A DNA stretch of 64,000 bases. It comes from Porphyrobacter sp. Lineage in GTDB: Bacteria > Pseudomonadota > Alphaproteobacteria > Sphingomonadales > Sphingomonadaceae. Each line of letters starts with the position of its first letter. Position 1 is the stretch's first letter. Below are positions 27,585 to 35,618 of the stretch, piece by piece. A program made the translations under genes and the position numbers. The stretch covers positions 1-64,000 of the forward strand of contig JAGIBN010000001.1 of the NCBI GenBank assembly GCA_017744315.1. The letters run 5' to 3'. The notes beneath the pieces are model-generated. The model ran no database searches. It had not been told where the DNA came from and saw nothing but the letters and a program-made list of their open reading frames with translations.

Positions 27585-28124
27585 CTAGCCTCGCCAGTTC
27601 CGCATGGCTCGTTCATACTTCATGCGTGCGGCTTCGACCTCTCTCTCCAGCTTGGATTTTTCGGCCTGATGGCGTCGATCGGTCTCGCTCCGATCACGCA
27701 CCAAGTCGGCTTCTCTCTGCGCCAACACCCGCTCGTCCGCTTTATGCCGGGCGTTCATTTCCGCCAGACGATCCTCGGCTTCAGCTAGAGCCGTGCGATC
27801 AGGTCGCGGTTTGGGTTTGACTGAGGGCTTAGCCGGCTTGGGTTTTGCTTCGGCCTGCTTGCCCACGGCCGGCTTTTGCGGCTTGGGCAGCGCCGCGATC
27901 TGCTCGGCCTCGGTACCGCGCAAGCGGCGAATAACCTCACCGGGATGTTCCAGAGGCTCCCGCGCAAGCTCCGGATCCTCCACGCGTTCTGCGACACCTC
28001 GCGCAAACAGGTCGGCGTCGCTCCCCCATGCCTCGAGAGCCGCTTTCTGGCTTGGCGCTGCGACGTAGGCATCGTGGAAGCCTATTGGCGTTCGAAAGAC
28101 CTTCAGCTTCTGTGCGCGGGGCAT
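27585..28124 (-). CDS. Coiled-coil, Lys/Pro-rich protein downstream of exonuclease III
   Basis: 179 aa. The N-terminal 60 residues form a small folded block (VFRTPIGFHDAYVAAPSQKA), followed by a KPKP-rich linker (about 95-120) and a long charged coiled coil to the end. The start overlaps the exonuclease III stop (ATGA), so it is in the same transcript. This N-terminal block is found in other alphaproteobacterial hypotheticals annotated TolA-like because of the low-complexity region, which does not prove function. Confidence 0.72.
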   Translation of the reverse strand: MPRAQKLKVFRTPIGFHDAYVAAPSQKAALEAWGSDADLFARGVAERVEDPELAREPLEHPGEVIRRLRGTEAEQIAALPKPQKPAVGKQAEAKPKPAKPSVKPKPRPDRTALAEAEDRLAEMNARHKADERVLAQREADLVRDRSETDRRHQAEKSKLEREVEAARMKYERAMRNWRG

Positions 28125-28909
28125 CAGGCCGCTCCCTCGTCGGCAATCTCGATCCACACTGGAGCGTGATCGCTGGTCTTGTCCCAGCCGCGAGGCACTA
28201 GATCCACCTCGGCGCGAGAAAGCCGCGCGGCCGCAGCGTGGTTGAGCAGGAAGTGGTCGATGCGCAGCCCTGCATTTCGCTCGAAAGCCCCGCGCCAGTA
28301 TTTCCAGAAAGTGTAGATCGTGTCGTGCGGATGCAGGTGCCGCAGGGCGTCTGTCCAGCCATCGTCGAGCAGGCGCTGGTATGCTGCCTTAACTTCCGGG
28401 GCGAACAGCGCGTCATCGCGCCAGCGTTCGGGCGCGTAGACGTCTTGGTCGGTCGGGATGATGTTGTAGTCGCCGGCGATGACGATGGGCGCATTGAGCC
28501 CGACCAGAGGTTTCAGATGCGTTTGCAGTCGATCGAACCACTTCAGCTTGAAATCGAACTTGGGACCGGGTCGGGGATTGCCATTGGGCGCATAGAGTCC
28601 TGCGATGAGAACGCCGTTGATGGCGGCTTCGATATAACGACTTTGCGTGTCGTGCGGATCGCCGAGAAGACCTCGGCGCGTTTCACAGATCTCTCCGACG
28701 CGGCTGAGCAGAGCGACACCGTTCCAGCGGCTTTCGCCATACCAGATCGCTTGATAGCCCGCCGCTTGGATAGCCTTGTAAGGGAACTTCTCCTGGGGTG
28801 CTTTGAGCTCTTGCAGACAGACTACGTCGGGCTCGGACAGTTCAAGCCATTGGAGCAGGACAGGGAGCCGCCCGTTGACGCCGTTCACGTTGTAGCTCGC
28901 GATCTTCAT
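28124..28909 (-). CDS. xthA: Exodeoxyribonuclease III
   Basis: AP endonuclease/3'-exonuclease of the EEP fold, acting in base-excision repair. Motifs in order: KIASYNVNGVNGRL, VVCLQELKAPQEKFP (catalytic Glu), VIAGDYNIIPTDQDVY (Asp/Asn), RIDHFLLN and the C-terminal TSDHAPVWIEI (Asp-His). 261 aa is standard. Leads an operon with the coiled-coil gene. Together with AlkB and the DNA ligase it makes this region rich in DNA repair. Confidence 0.95.
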   Translation of the reverse strand: MKIASYNVNGVNGRLPVLLQWLELSEPDVVCLQELKAPQEKFPYKAIQAAGYQAIWYGESRWNGVALLSRVGEICETRRGLLGDPHDTQSRYIEAAINGVLIAGLYAPNGNPRPGPKFDFKLKWFDRLQTHLKPLVGLNAPIVIAGDYNIIPTDQDVYAPERWRDDALFAPEVKAAYQRLLDDGWTDALRHLHPHDTIYTFWKYWRGAFERNAGLRIDHFLLNHAAAARLSRAEVDLVPRGWDKTSDHAPVWIEIADEGAA

Positions 28910-28978
28910 TGGCGATCAGGCTTCCACTGGCAACCTTTGGACGGATCGACGCGTTGATGACCGAGCAAGGAGGCTGAG

Positions 28979-29161
28979 ATGTCAGACGACAAGAGACTGC
29001 GCGCGCCACAGGATAGTTCCCGGATCGCGATGGGAGAGGATTACGAAGTCGACTACTGGACCAACGAGTTTGGGGTCAGCCGCCAACACCTCCAGGAAGC
29101 CGTCGATCAAGTCGGCAATAGCGCGGATGCGGTTAGAACGTTTCTCGGCCGTACCGACTAG
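28979..29161 (+). CDS. DUF3606 protein
   Basis: 60-aa protein matching DUF3606: GEDYEVDYWTNEFGVSRQHL followed by VGNSADAVRTFLG. AAGGAGG at 6 nt precedes ATG 28979. A candidate stress promoter (GGCAAC, 17 nt, CGTT) precedes it. These proteins are small, widespread in alphaproteobacteria and uncharacterised. Confidence 0.82.
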   Translation: MSDDKRLRAPQDSSRIAMGEDYEVDYWTNEFGVSRQHLQEAVDQVGNSADAVRTFLGRTD

Positions 29162-29200
29162 GCTTCGTGCTGCAGGCGTCCCGAATCCCCCCTCCCGTCA

Positions 29201-29414
29201 TCACTGGGCGGCTTGTTCGTCACCGTTGATGCGCGCCTCAACCCTTGGGCCCTGCGAGGGTGTGCTGATCTTCCTCATTCCCCGCAGCTTCCATTCGATG
29301 GCTCGGACGAACTGCTCATAGACACTGCGCAAATGCGGGCAAGCCTCTACCTCCGCGCGTGCCCGCTCCTCCGCGAGCCGCTATTGGTAATAGCGCATGT
29401 CGTAGAGCTCGCAT
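29201..29414 (-). pseudogene. Decayed paralogue of the small charged protein at 17614-17817
   Basis: Minus-strand translation gives RYYQ, a TAG stop, then RLAEERARAEVEACPHLRSV and YEQFVRAIEWKLR, matching the intact gene almost residue for residue. The ATG that should start it is out of frame by one base. Two disabling changes make this a pseudogene. Confidence 0.75.
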
Positions 29415-29478
29415 GGGTCGGTGTGTTCAGTTCCTGCTTTTGCTAGGTAGGCCAAATGGATAAGGACAACGCAAACTT

Positions 29479-29907
29479 GTGAAAGATCCGTTCGATCTCC
29501 AGCGCTTCGTGGACGCTCAAGAAGACGCCTATTTTATGGCGCTCAACGAGCTCAGGCGCGGCGCCAAGCGCACCCATTGGATGTGGTTTGTGTTTCCGCA
29601 GCTCAGCGGGCTTGGCCGCAGCGAGATGGCGCAACGGTTTGCGATCTCGTCACTTGAGGAGGCAAAGGCTTATCTACTCCACCCTGTGCTGGGACCGCGC
29701 CTGTTAGAGTGCGTTGAGACATTGCAGGATTTGCCGGAGATGACGGTCGCACAGGTGCTTGGCTCGATTGACGCTTTGAAACTTCGATCTTCGCTCACCT
29801 TGTTTGCAAACGCATCACAGGCCAGGATTTTCGAAGCTGCTCTGGAAAGATGGTTCGGCGGTCCAGACCAGATGACGCTTCGACTGTTGGACGAGGCCTG
29901 CAGCTGA
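29479..29907 (+). CDS. DUF1810 family protein
   Basis: 142-aa protein of the calpastatin-like DUF1810 family: DPFDLQRFVDAQ, THWMWFVFPQLSGLG, MAQRFAISSLEEAKAYLLHP and LKLRSSLTLF are the family blocks in order. A GTG at 29479 is the first in-frame start; an ATG at 29457 is in another frame, so the N terminus may have suffered a small indel. A decayed copy lies at 34117-34562. Function of the family is not established. Confidence 0.78.
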   Translation: MKDPFDLQRFVDAQEDAYFMALNELRRGAKRTHWMWFVFPQLSGLGRSEMAQRFAISSLEEAKAYLLHPVLGPRLLECVETLQDLPEMTVAQVLGSIDALKLRSSLTLFANASQARIFEAALERWFGGPDQMTLRLLDEACS

Positions 29908-30326
29908 AGGGCAGAGACGGGCCGGTAGCGGTCTGTCCAACTAGTGCTGCTTCAACGGGGAACAAATAGAATACAACGATAACCACCAATAGGACGATAA
30001 CGGTCCTTATCGTCCTATCTCGAAGCGGGTCGATTTGGGCCGAAAATGGCGGGCTTTTGGTACCCCGAAGTTGCGGACCGAAGTACCGAACGATCGTTCC
30101 GATTTCGTTCGTTTCCTGGGGCAAAAATCGCCCATTCTGGCGAGCGCCCATCACAAAAATGCCTTTAACTCAGTATGTTATGACGACTGCGTCCAATGGG
30201 ACGCGATGGGACGAAAACAGCCGTTTTGAGGCCCAATTTGCGCCCATCTCAGGATAAATCTGGAACCGTCTTGCGCCCCATGCTCGGTTCTGCGACCATC
30301 CGACTGCCGTCCGGTATATCCCGGCG
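29908..30326. other. Intergenic region without a recognisable gene
   Basis: About 420 bases between DUF1810 and a structured leader. It holds a perfect inverted repeat at 29991-30016. Two short open frames (30035-30229 and 30057-30257) have no ribosome site and no recognisable pattern. Confidence 0.5.
29991..30016. repeat. Perfect 10-bp inverted repeat
   Basis: AGGACGATAA, a 6-nt centre (CGGTCC), then TTATCGTCCT. The arms are exactly complementary. A further ACGATAACC lies 15 nt to the left. It could be an operator or a recombination/replication site; no T-run follows, so it is not a typical terminator. Confidence 0.55.
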
Positions 30327-30472
30327 GTGGGGCTTAAGAACCCCTCTGTGACGCCTGGTCGAAGCTTTTCGGCCGGGTGGCATGCGCGCATGTCCAGCCG
30401 GTAACGGTAAAGGCGTATGCGCCTGTGTCACAGCAGGTTCTTAACACCCGGCTTCCCGCCGGTCCGCCCCAC
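30327..30472 (+). ncRNA. Structured 5' leader (candidate cis-regulatory RNA)
   Basis: Three nested helices with exact pairing: GTGGGGC (30327-30333) with GCCCCAC (30466-30472); TTAAGAACC (30334-30342) with GGTTCTTAA (30436-30444); CTGTGAC (30346-30352) with GTCACAG (30427-30433). Inside the outer helix is a further hairpin, CCGGC-TTCCC-GCCGG (30448-30462), and inside the inner loop a perfect CATGCGCGCATG palindrome. It ends 5 nt before the GAGGAGG ribosome site of the gene at 30491. No known riboswitch class recognised. Confidence 0.5.
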
Positions 30473-30490
30473 GAACGAGGAGGACCGGTC

Positions 30491-30811
30491 ATGCACTTCA
30501 TTTTCCAGTTTGAGCCTACTCGCGAGACCCTCCAAGCCGACGTTCAGCGGTTCGTCGACTTCCTTGACGCACATGGGGTCGAGGCAGTCTCCAGTCTGAC
30601 AATCACCTGTTTCCCCTGGCGAAACGGCAAACGGTTGCAGGCTGTGAATGAGGACGGCGAGATCCGGTCGGTCATGTTTGATCTTGTGCCGGAGGATGCA
30701 CGGTACAAACCGCCCCAGTATGAGTTGGAACACGAACCGCTGATCATTCGCGAACGGCCCGACAGCCTCGGCGATTTTGGCCTCGCAATGCTATCTGGTC
30801 ACGACGACTGA
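30491..30811 (+). CDS. Unknown protein preceded by structured leader
   Basis: 106-aa acidic protein (FIFQFEPTRETLQADVQRF, RQAVNEDG-like middle, ending LAMLSGHDD). GAGGAGG 7 nt before ATG 30491 fixes the start. The stop overlaps an ATG at 30811 (TGATG), showing coupling to the next frame. No family recognised. First gene of a four-gene unknown cluster. Confidence 0.6.
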   Translation: MHFIFQFEPTRETLQADVQRFVDFLDAHGVEAVSSLTITCFPWRNGKRLQAVNEDGEIRSVMFDLVPEDARYKPPQYELEHEPLIIRERPDSLGDFGLAMLSGHDD

Positions 30812-30880
30812 TGCGGTCCCGCGGACGTCCGCCGATGACCCCGGGGCCCGTACCTTTCCGGTGCCGCGCAAGCCAAGGCG

Positions 30881-31489
30881 TTGTGCGAACGGGCGCGCAA
30901 GGGCGGCTTACGGTTTGAAACCTACTTGCCTCCCGATCTGGCCGAGTGGCTGCTCGATTTGATCGAGCGCGAGGCGTTCACCGATCCTTCGGAGGCGGTC
31001 TTCGTCATCCTGCGCGAGCACAGCGAAGTGGAGTTGCACCCCGATCTGCGCGAGGAATTGCTTCGCCGCCGGATGCAGGCGGTGATCGACCACCCCGCTC
31101 TTTTAGACAGCGGGGACGACGTGCGCGCGCGGCACGAGTATTTCGCGGCGCAACAGCGCAACCCAGCTGTCTGGGACAGCGAGCAAGCGCGAACTGAGCC
31201 CCCAAATCTCCAGCACCTGATCGAATCTGGCCGGCAGGACCAAGCGATCGCGGTGCTCAAGCATGGCATCCGCCGTGTCGGTGCCGTTGGTCCCAGGTCG
31301 GCGCAAGCCGCGCTTAAGGCTTCGGTTAGACTCTTTGCCGGCGATCTCGAAGCGACCATTGCCTTCATGAACTACCGCCACCCGTGGCTGACCGGCTCCA
31401 CGGTAATGGAGCGGGCAGAGCAGTCCGACGAGGGCCTCGAATTCGTGATCGACATGATCGGCGCGATCGAGGCGGGGGTGCACGTGTGA
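30881..31489 (+). CDS. Unknown protein, possibly RHH-like N terminus, probable 5' frameshift
   Basis: The frame 30881-31489 encodes 202 aa beginning at TTG: FETYLPPDLAEWLLDLIERE with SEAVFVILREHSEVE looks like a ribbon-helix-helix antitoxin-type start. The coupled ATG at 30811 is in another frame and would join this one after a one-base shift between about 30855 and 30880. The gene may thus really start at 30811 with an indel. Its stop overlaps the next ATG (TGATG). Function unknown. Confidence 0.5.
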   Translation: MCERARKGGLRFETYLPPDLAEWLLDLIEREAFTDPSEAVFVILREHSEVELHPDLREELLRRRMQAVIDHPALLDSGDDVRARHEYFAAQQRNPAVWDSEQARTEPPNLQHLIESGRQDQAIAVLKHGIRRVGAVGPRSAQAALKASVRLFAGDLEATIAFMNYRHPWLTGSTVMERAEQSDEGLEFVIDMIGAIEAGVHV

Positions 31490-32022
31490 TGTCGGATTCT
31501 GTCAGCCGGCGAGCCCGACGGAAAGCCGGGCGAAGAAGGCGTGAGCGAAGCGGTCTGACCTTGGAGCCGTCGATGCCTATTGCGCCCATCTTCGAAGCGA
31601 TCGAAACGGGCGACATCAACCAGATTATCGCCGTGGTGGACGCCGCCTTCAAAAAGGCCGCGCGGGAGGCGTCTGAACCCATGCGAAGGGCATTCGGGTC
31701 GTCGACGGGCATGGCAGCCGGTCCGCCCCTCAACCAAACCGGAGGAAACATGCTGATCGTTAAAGTCGAGATCTGGCCTGGCGGCTTTGAAGAAGGCAAG
31801 TTCGAAATCGGCCGACTGGAAGCAGCGAACCTCTCGGCCTGCGGGGAGGTGAGCTCGTACGCGATCGAGCTCTCGGATTCCAACGGGCTCGCCGGTGGCA
31901 AACCAACGGTCGCCTTCCGGCTCGACGGCCATCTCAGGGCCGACGGTGCCTGGCCTCTCATCCACAAGGCGCTCACGCAGGCGATCGAGAACCAGCTGGT
32001 TCCTATCTCGAGCAAGAGGTGA
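31489..32022 (+). CDS. Unknown protein with possible internal start at 31750
   Basis: 177 aa from the coupled ATG 31489. The first 87 residues are basic then helical; the second part (LIVKVEIWPGGFEEGKFEIG) starts at ATG 31750, which has GGAGGAAAC directly upstream and resembles small stand-alone alphaproteobacterial hypotheticals. Either the full-length protein or the 90-aa product alone may be made. Function unknown. Confidence 0.5.
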   Translation: MSDSVSRRARRKAGRRRRERSGLTLEPSMPIAPIFEAIETGDINQIIAVVDAAFKKAAREASEPMRRAFGSSTGMAAGPPLNQTGGNMLIVKVEIWPGGFEEGKFEIGRLEAANLSACGEVSSYAIELSDSNGLAGGKPTVAFRLDGHLRADGAWPLIHKALTQAIENQLVPISSKR

Positions 32023-32034
32023 GGAAGGAGGGCC

Positions 32035-32436
32035 ATGCCCAATGACAATCTGAGCTACCGCGAGGGTTTACCCGAAGGCTGGCACTCGCTGTTCGATGAG
32101 TTGGTGGCGAAACTTCAAATACTCGATCGCGAGGTCCAGATCGTGCGAGCCAAGCAGAAGTTTGGCGAGCTGCGGGTCTATCTGAAGCGCTACCCGGCTG
32201 GCGCGCACGATATTGTCGACGCTGCGACTGCCGCGTCCAAATCGATTTGCGAAACCTGCGGGCGGCAGGCGATCCTACGGGTCACCAACGGCCACTATCA
32301 GACACTGTGCGAAGTCCATGGCGCGAAGGCCTTGCCAGCCCGCAAAGACCCGATCGTTGCCCGCTTGCGCCTTGATAACGAAGGTTTGAGCGAAGTGGAT
32401 GTCGAACCAAGCTCGGACCGAACAATCGATCTGTGA
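32035..32436 (+). CDS. Unknown protein with Cys/His zinc-binding-like pattern
   Basis: 133 aa. RAKQKFGELRVYLKRYP near 40-56 and a C-x2-C ... C-x2-H pattern (SICETCGRQA, then LCEVHGAKA) typical of a treble-clef or small zinc ribbon. AGGAGGG precedes ATG 32035, 12 nt after the previous stop. Similar proteins accompany mobile and plasmid-borne gene sets; no function known. Confidence 0.6.
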   Translation: MPNDNLSYREGLPEGWHSLFDELVAKLQILDREVQIVRAKQKFGELRVYLKRYPAGAHDIVDAATAASKSICETCGRQAILRVTNGHYQTLCEVHGAKALPARKDPIVARLRLDNEGLSEVDVEPSSDRTIDL

Positions 32437-32536
32437 GCGGTTGACAGACCGACGCAGGAGAGCCGTTCGGCGACGAAGATCTGCGATCGAGAAGGCGGTA
32501 AGACATTCTCGACCTTGATCAGTTATCACGCTCACC

Positions 32537-33223
32537 ATGAAAGCCGTCCTACCACTTCTGTTGCTCACGTGCTGCTCGATCCCTGCCGCGGCTGAAGTGG
32601 CGTCGGGTGCCGCCGTGGTAATCGACGGCGACACGATCGAAATCGAAGGGCGTCGGATCAGGCTTTTTCGGGATCGACGCACCTGAGCTTCAGCAGATCT
32701 GCGATCTCAACGGTGAAACCTGGTTGTGCGGCGAAGAGGCGAGCCGGCAACTGGCCGACATTATCGGAGGCCGACCGGTCGCCTGTGCCGGCGAAGAACA
32801 GGATCAATACGGGCGCCTCGTGGCGGTGTGCTCTTCGAGCGGAGTTCAACTCAACAAGACTATGGTTGAAACGGGCTGGGCCACCGCCTTCCGCAAATAC
32901 AGCCAGGATTATGTGGAGTTCGAAACTCGTGCCCGAGCCAAGCGGCCGGCCTTTGGCGCTCGACCTTCGATTTGCCCGAGCATTTTCGCCTCGCGGCGCA
33001 AGCGGGCAACGTCTCGCAAACCGGCGAAAGAACCTCAGGCCGAAACCGGCGGTCATCAATCGTCACCAGCGGCGCGTGTCTCATCAAGGGCAATCGCAAC
33101 AAGCGCGGGGAATGGATCTACCATCTGCCTGGCCGACCGTACTACGCCGAGACCCGGGCTGAGGAAATGTTCTGCACCGAAGAGCAAGCCCAGGCCGCCG
33201 GATACCGCCGATCAAAGGCTTAG
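32537..33223 (+). pseudogene. Thermonuclease-family (SNase-like) gene with two frameshifts
   Basis: Starts with a signal peptide (MKAVLPLLLLTCCSIPAAA) and the SNase core AAVVIDGDTIEIEGRRIRLF. A run of five T near 32665 shifts the frame; GIDAPELQQICDLNGETWLC and ETGWATAFRKYSQDYVEFET continue in the next frame. Near 32945-32955 it shifts back, and LWRSTFDLPEHFRLA through GNRNKRGEWIYHLPGRPYY follow to the stop at 33223. Without both shifts this would be a normal secreted nuclease of about 228 aa. Either real decay or two sequencing indels. Confidence 0.72.
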
Positions 33224-33299
33224 CGCTTCACCCAGTACCATAATCGCGCGCGGGTTGGCCCGCGTGAAGCTGCGCCGCAGGCTCGCTTCCAGGCTAGCG

Positions 33300-33887
33300 T
33301 CAAATTTTACGCCAGGCATCGTTGATCAGCGCTTTTCGTTGCACTAGCGCGCTCGCAAGGGCTGGCAGTCGACCGATGGTTCTAGCGCCGACGACGAGTT
33401 CACCACGGACATGCACCCAAACCGAAATTCGGGCTTGCTCAGCGCATCGCTTAAACAGCGGAAGCAAGTAAGGATGCCAGTAGAAACCCACGAGCGGAAA
33501 TGGCTCACGATGGAGACCTCCGAAACATCCAGCATTGCAGCTGGTCATGGGGATGCCCCCTGCTGCGGAAAGCGCGTAGACGGCGGACGCCACACCAAAG
33601 TCCAGGCCCGATACCTTTTCATGAGCCAGCATTTGGGCACGCAGCTGCCGGTCCGCTTCTCTGGTCTGGCTGCGCTTGGCCGCATCGAACAATTTCAACT
33701 CGAAGTGCAATGCGTCCTCGGCATCCGACCAGGTCTTGCCTCGTAGGTCTCGGTATAGATTGTTGCCATTATACTGGTGAGCCAGAAGCGGGGGGTTTTC
33801 AGGCCATTGTACGTCCCCGGGCGAAATCCGGATGCCGGACTGCAAATTGTCGTATCTGTGATTCAAGCAGGACGAGAGGGTGCTCAC
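33300..33887 (-). CDS. Hypothetical protein
   Basis: 195 aa, GTG start at 33887. Regions such as GIPMTSCNAGCFGGLHREPFP and PLVGFYWHPYLLPLFKRCAE suggest a compact folded protein rather than a shadow frame, and nothing competes on the other strand. No family recognised. Its right neighbour gap (33888-34116) contains nothing I can identify. Confidence 0.5.
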   Translation of the reverse strand: MSTLSSCLNHRYDNLQSGIRISPGDVQWPENPPLLAHQYNGNNLYRDLRGKTWSDAEDALHFELKLFDAAKRSQTREADRQLRAQMLAHEKVSGLDFGVASAVYALSAAGGIPMTSCNAGCFGGLHREPFPLVGFYWHPYLLPLFKRCAEQARISVWVHVRGELVVGARTIGRLPALASALVQRKALINDAWRKI

Positions 33888-34116
33888 TTCGCATCTTTCA
33901 TTCAGTTTGGCCTTCTGTTCCCTCCGACCTGGAAGGTCGCATACTGCGTGCGCTTAACGCCCCTGATCCAGGACCAATAGCTAGGTAAACTACGAGGGAT
34001 TCCGACTTCGGACGGGGATCGCCGATGAAATGAGACTTCCTGCCAAGGAACGCGTCGCGACTTGCCGCAGCCATCTCGGCGACGCGCTTCAGTGACGGAT
34101 TTGCTAAGTGGCCCTC

Positions 34117-34562
34117 ATGTCATCGGAACAGACCGAAGCCGGAACAGATCCGTTCAGTCTCGAGCGTTTCGTTCTGGCGCAGGAGCATAGCTATCCGACT
34201 GCGCTCAGCGAACTTAGGCGCGGCGCCAAGTGAACCCATTGGATGTGGTTTGTGTTTCCGCAACTCAGCGGGTTTGGCCGCAGCGAGATGGCGCAACGGT
34301 TTGCGATCTCGTCACTTGAGGAGGCGAAGGCCTAAATTGCCCATCCGGTGCTGGGGCGACACCTGTTGAACTGCGTTGCGGCCCTGCAAGATTTACCAGA
34401 GACGACTGCCGACCAGGTTTCGGCGCGATTGATGCGATGAAACTGCGCTCCTCGCTCACCCTGTTTGTGACTGCGTCGAACGCAAAGATAATTGCGTTGG
34501 ACCGTTGGTTCGGTGAGCAGGACGTGGCTACACTTCGGCTTCTGAATGACCCCGCGACATAG
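34117..34562 (+). pseudogene. Decayed DUF1810 paralogue
   Basis: From ATG 34117 the frame reads DPFSLERFVLAQE ... LSELRRGAK, then a TGA where the intact copy has Arg. THWMWFVFPQLSGFG and FAISSLEEAKA follow, then a TAA, then AHPVLGRHLLNCV and LQDLPETTADQV, and a frameshift near 34425 before MKLRSSLTLF. Two stops and one frameshift relative to the intact gene at 29479. Confidence 0.85.
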
Positions 34563-34625
34563 AAGTCCAGGGACGCCGACATCGAGCCGCTCGCTCCGAG
34601 AGGGTTTTGAGCGCAAGTAGGTACA

Positions 34626-34817
34626 ATGGTGACGATTCAGCTACCTCTTGATCTGATCAAGCGCGTTGACCGGCAGGTAGCGCGGAACGGTTGTTCGCGC
34701 GGAGAATTGATCGCCGCAGCGCTATCGATCGGCTTACGTGATGAGGAACGGCATGAGGACGTCGTCGACGCACTTGAGAATATCGACGAGGCGATGATCC
34801 AAGGCGACCGCAATTAG
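34626..34817 (+). CDS. CopG/ribbon-helix-helix-type small protein
   Basis: 63 aa. VTIQLPLDLIKRVDRQVARN then SRGELIAAALSIGL is the beta-helix-helix pattern of MetJ/Arc/CopG DNA-binding proteins; the tail is acidic. AGGT lies a few bases before ATG 34626. Such proteins are often antitoxins or small repressors, but no toxin gene is adjacent. Confidence 0.6.
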   Translation: MVTIQLPLDLIKRVDRQVARNGCSRGELIAAALSIGLRDEERHEDVVDALENIDEAMIQGDRN

Positions 34818-35010
34818 TATGATGGGCTAGCCGCTATGATCGATCGCGCGCATTCTGCTGAAAGGTGCTCCGTTGTTCGATTGTCCCAAGGTTCACTCCG
34901 AAAATTTGGCGGAGACTGGCCGACAGCAGTCGGTCCGGTTTCGGCGCGCCGCCTGCGAAAGCTGACCGTCAGCTAGGTCCTGAAGCCCTAGCCACGGATC
35001 TTCACGTGGC
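34818..35010. other. Intergenic gap
   Basis: Nothing recognisable; no terminator hairpin with a T-run seen for the convergent genes. Confidence 0.4.
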
Positions 35011-35583
35011 TTACGGTTGAGCCGACACCAACAAGTTGTGCCGCTCCAAATACGGCTTGATCTCGTCGGGCAACGATTTTCCCGGGCTAACCAACGTCAA
35101 CGCGGTCAACGCATGTGCTATCGAGCCGTCCGGGTCGATGTCACTTTCATCCAGGGTTGCGAGAGGATCGCGGTCGGCGTGCTTCAAGAAATTGTACGGT
35201 TTCACGATGTATCCGAGCAGCTGTCGCCGCTCTAGGGCCGTTAATGTGATGATTAGGTCAGAGGCCTGGGTCACTTCGCCAGCTCTAATGCCTTCAACGA
35301 CCTTCTGGACGACAGCGTCCATCGCCGGGCTGGTCGGGAGGGTGACTTGCTCTCCGTTCACGTGTGCCGAGGCAATGGTGAAAGCACCGACCTTAAGGAC
35401 ATGTTCGACATAGTCGTCGCCGGCCCTGTCAATCAAATCACGCAACACGTTTAGCGCCGAAGCTGCGACGACGTGAACCGCAAGCGGATCCTCGCCCCGG
35501 TCAGCCATGACAATTGCGCTGACGACCATCCGTTCTGCTGCGCCTGCTTTGTCGATTGCCGCCATATCTCGACCTATTGGCAT
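35011..35583 (-). CDS. Unknown protein, third gene of the XRE-ImmA operon
   Basis: About 190 aa, all-helical in appearance (ADRGEDPLAVHVVAASALNV, GDDYVEHVLKVGAFTIASA, LERRQLLGYIVKPYNFLKHA). ATG 35583 is used; a TTG at 35592 and an ATG at 35565 with AGGTCGAG upstream are alternatives. It begins about 35 nt after the ImmA-like stop and is probably co-transcribed with the XRE and ImmA genes. Similar sequences occur as sphingomonad/rhizobial hypotheticals; no function known. Confidence 0.68.
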   Translation of the reverse strand: MPIGRDMAAIDKAGAAERMVVSAIVMADRGEDPLAVHVVAASALNVLRDLIDRAGDDYVEHVLKVGAFTIASAHVNGEQVTLPTSPAMDAVVQKVVEGIRAGEVTQASDLIITLTALERRQLLGYIVKPYNFLKHADRDPLATLDESDIDPDGSIAHALTALTLVSPGKSLPDEIKPYLERHNLLVSAQP

Positions 35584-35618
35584 GTCCCTCAAATGCGGCG
35601 AGTCCTACTCACCCGAGT

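Noticed and set aside
30035-30257. Two overlapping short ORFs in the gene-free gap
   Set aside because: No ribosome binding site, no coherent composition, and both frames overlap each other.
34648-34660. TTGAT-CTG-ATCAA, resembling an FNR/FixK site
   Set aside because: Spacer is 3 rather than 4 and it lies inside the RHH coding sequence.
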